Assembly: GCF_001975825.1 (NCBI RefSeq) | Contig: NZ_MTKN01000037.1 | Location: forward strand, 19,927 to 83,926 | Source of the DNA: [Flexibacter] sp. ATCC 35208 | GTDB lineage: Bacteria; Bacteroidota; Bacteroidia; Chitinophagales; Chitinophagaceae | Direction of reading: 5' to 3' | Length of the DNA stretch: 64,000 bases | Shown: positions 62,153-64,000 of the stretch, in pieces | How the letters are laid out: every line of letters starts with the position of its first letter | Position numbering within the stretch: the first letter of the stretch is position 1 | The notes under the pieces: generated by a model | What the model was told of the DNA's origin: nothing | The model's database searches: none | The model's input: the letters and a program-made list of their open reading frames with translations, nothing else | Made by a program: the position numbers and the translations under genes

Positions 62153-62189
62153 CTCTCCTTAACTTATAAACCTATATGAAAAACGATAA

Positions 62190-63728
62190 TTAAAAATCAG
62201 TACTATTCGTCAAATCAATATTGTAATAGTACACACCATTCAACTCAGGATACACACCTTCCAGCTGCACCTTCTTCTGTTTCTCCAATATCCCTCTCAG
62301 CTGTTCCACTGAACTCACCACCTGATCTCCTGCTTTCATAATAATAAAAGAAGGTTTCATATTCGTTTGTTTCTTCAGTACACCACTGCTGATGTTATCT
62401 ACATATACACCACCACGAATACCGATCTTCGCTGCATCGCCTTTTTCCAGTGTCACCAGATCCGCGCCCAGCGCATCGATCACTGTTGCTTTCACAATAC
62501 TGGTATTACCATCAATGTTCTTCAGAACTGCATTCGCTGTGCGTGATTTATCACCACGGAGGTAGCTGATACTGATCTTATCACCTGGTTTGAATCTTGC
62601 GATCTGCTCCGTCATCTGTGGAATAGAAGGTGTATTCACACCATTGATACCAGTGATCACATCACCCTTCTGAATACCTGCATCTGCCGCAGCACCACTT
62701 GTTACCACATCTGTCACTACTACACCATTCACATCTCTTCTTATACCATAGTCACCCCATTTCTCTTCAGGAATAGAATTCGGATCCTGGTACCTGATAC
62801 CGAGGTAAGCACGTTGTACATTACCATACTTCATGATATCATTTACCACTTTCTTCACCAGGTTCACGGGAATCGCATAAGAGTAACCTGCATAGGCACC
62901 GGTAGGAGAGGCGATCGCAGAGTTAATACCAATCAGTTCACCTGCGGTATTGATCAATGCACCACCACTGTTACCCTGGTTCACAGCAGCATCTGTCTGA
63001 ATAAAAGATTCGATAGCGTTTCTTTTTGCCTGTTTGTTAATACCGATAGAACGTGCTTTTGCACTCACGATACCTGCAGTTACGGTAGTTTCCAGGTTTA
63101 ATGGATAACCGATAGCAAGCACCCACTGACCAATTTCAACCTCGTCAGAGTTGCCATACAGCATGTAAGGCAGGTTCTTCGCGTCTACTTTGATCACCGC
63201 GAGGTCAGTGTTTGGATCGGTACCGATCACTTTTGCTTTGTAAGTTTTGTAGTCATTGAGCGTAACGGTGATTTCGTCCGCATCGTCCACTACGTGATTG
63301 TTTGTCACGATATAACCATCGTCGGAGATGAGTACACCGGAGCCGGAAGCCATCTGGCCGGGAACATAATATTTACGTCCGCCGCCGCCACCCTGGAATT
63401 CGTCCCCGAAAAAGTCATCACCGAAGAGGTCTTCAAGTACGCTTCTTTTCCTTTGCAGGTTGTTTGTAACCTGACGGGGATTGATCTTTGTCTTAATGTG
63501 AACCACACCTGGAACTGCCAGTTTTGCTGCTGCTGAGAAGTCGGTGGGTGGAGTAATGTTTCTGTGTTCTGTACCAGGCATGTAGCTGGTATAGTTTACT
63601 GGAATGTTGTCTGATCCATTTTGATAGGGACCTGCCTGCCGGGGCTGAAATTTGCTGTAAACAAACACGCTGGCAAAGGCAGTGGCCGCGCTGATAAGAA
63701 CAGTTGCCGCAATTTGCCGGAATTTCAT
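62190..63728 (-). CDS. degP: HtrA/DegP-type periplasmic serine protease
   Basis: A 512-residue protein anchored by an N-terminal hydrophobic segment (about 5-24). The trypsin-like domain (about 60-290) carries the triad His145 (TNNHVVDDAD), Asp175 (TDLAVIKVD) and Ser254 (NQGNSGGAL). Two PDZ domains follow at about 300-400 and 410-505. It degrades or refolds misfolded envelope proteins. Length and order are those of Do-type proteases. A Gly-rich loop (about 113-117) is present before the active-site region. Confidence 0.95.
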   Translation of the reverse strand: MKFRQIAATVLISAATAFASVFVYSKFQPRQAGPYQNGSDNIPVNYTSYMPGTEHRNITPPTDFSAAAKLAVPGVVHIKTKINPRQVTNNLQRKRSVLEDLFGDDFFGDEFQGGGGGRKYYVPGQMASGSGVLISDDGYIVTNNHVVDDADEITVTLNDYKTYKAKVIGTDPNTDLAVIKVDAKNLPYMLYGNSDEVEIGQWVLAIGYPLNLETTVTAGIVSAKARSIGINKQAKRNAIESFIQTDAAVNQGNSGGALINTAGELIGINSAIASPTGAYAGYSYAIPVNLVKKVVNDIMKYGNVQRAYLGIRYQDPNSIPEEKWGDYGIRRDVNGVVVTDVVTSGAAADAGIQKGDVITGINGVNTPSIPQMTEQIARFKPGDKISISYLRGDKSRTANAVLKNIDGNTSIVKATVIDALGADLVTLEKGDAAKIGIRGGVYVDNISSGVLKKQTNMKPSFIIMKAGDQVVSSVEQLRGILEKQKKVQLEGVYPELNGVYYYNIDLTNSTDF

Positions 63729-63803
63729 ATTTCTTTGAGTTTAAGTTTTATTGAAAGCAAAAATGTTGATATAAGGAATATAACAATTTTAGTGCCTCGG
63801 ATA

Positions 63804-63811
63804 CAAATTTA
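63804..63811 (-). promoter_or_regulatory. Candidate -7 element TAAATTTG of the HtrA gene
   Basis: An exact minus-strand TAnnTTTG match 76 bases before the protease start. The -33 partner is weak. The rest of 63729-64000 shows no gene. Confidence 0.4.
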
Positions 63812-64000
63812 AGGGGGTAAGTGATTCATTCAGCCAGTGTTGGTGTTACTTTAACAGTTTATTATATGAAAGGTTAATGTCATCTTAATAGAATGGGTGA
63901 CAAAGTAACGGAGGTACTGACAAATTAACGATTGAATCGGACAAAATGTTATGTAAAAAGAAAAAAGGACAGCCATAAGGGGAGGGCACTGAAAAAGTCC

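Noticed and set aside
1..64000. CRISPR arrays, rRNA genes, intact IS elements
   Set aside because: No regularly spaced direct repeats with unique spacers, no rRNA-like sequence and no transposase gene were seen.

Overview
The window looks like a chromosomal segment of a Bacteroidota bacterium, most likely a Chitinophaga-type member of the Chitinophagaceae. Signs of this are promoter-like TAnnTTTG elements, weak or absent Shine-Dalgarno sites, a LytS-type kinase with a beta-propeller/Y_Y_Y sensor paired with a LytTR regulator, DUF3857/transglutaminase exoproteins, FadL-type porins, a family 3 glycosidase and archaeal-type ProRS. All family names come from reading motifs by eye; no database search was run.

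Region 1 (1-12.6 kb, all minus strand) is one tightly packed operon that runs off the left edge. Its core is an enediyne-type minimal cassette: an iterative PKS with order KS-AT-ACP-KR-DH-PPTase, a hotdog thioesterase, and UnbU, UnbV and UnbL (DUF1702) homologues. Upstream in the same operon are a DUF1028 protein, an SCP2-like protein, and two paralogous small proteins flanking an EpiD/HFCD-type flavoprotein. One of these paralogues ends in a C-terminal Cys. This is the strongest candidate for an undescribed natural-product system.

Region 2 (12.6-22.4 kb) is a decay zone. It has an NmrA-type remnant, a structured non-coding stretch, an NTF2-like gene, a broken pirin/cupin gene, a Crp-type regulator, a MacB/FtsX-type permease and a GH3 glycosidase. 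Three hairpins, each followed by a tRNA-3'-end-like GTGCCC sequence, look like scars of past integrations.

Region 3 (about 22.42-43.25 kb) is a genomic island ending at tRNA-Leu(CAG), with a tyrosine recombinase and iterated arm-type repeats next to the tRNA. Its left half is an AT-rich minus-strand defence operon: abiEi-abiEii, a split drmE-like gene, drmA and drmB. A sacsin-like GHKL ATPase fused to a NO VEIN C-terminal (DUF3883) nuclease-like domain follows. No methyltransferase and no DrmC are present, so it resembles a DISARM system without its modification arm, placed behind an AbiEi-autoregulated promoter. The right half is plus-strand mobile-element accessory genes: a kinase-like protein, an MNT-HEPN protein, an RteC-like protein, small unknowns and an excisionase-like HTH protein.

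Region 4 (43.3-64 kb) is ordinary core genome: dapD, a GT4 glycosyltransferase, a tRNA-modification group (tsaC/sua5, cca, miaA), two DUF3857 exoproteins, a FadL-like porin, a Gly/Tyr-rich lipoprotein, proS, a LytS/LytTR two-component pair and an HtrA/DegP protease.
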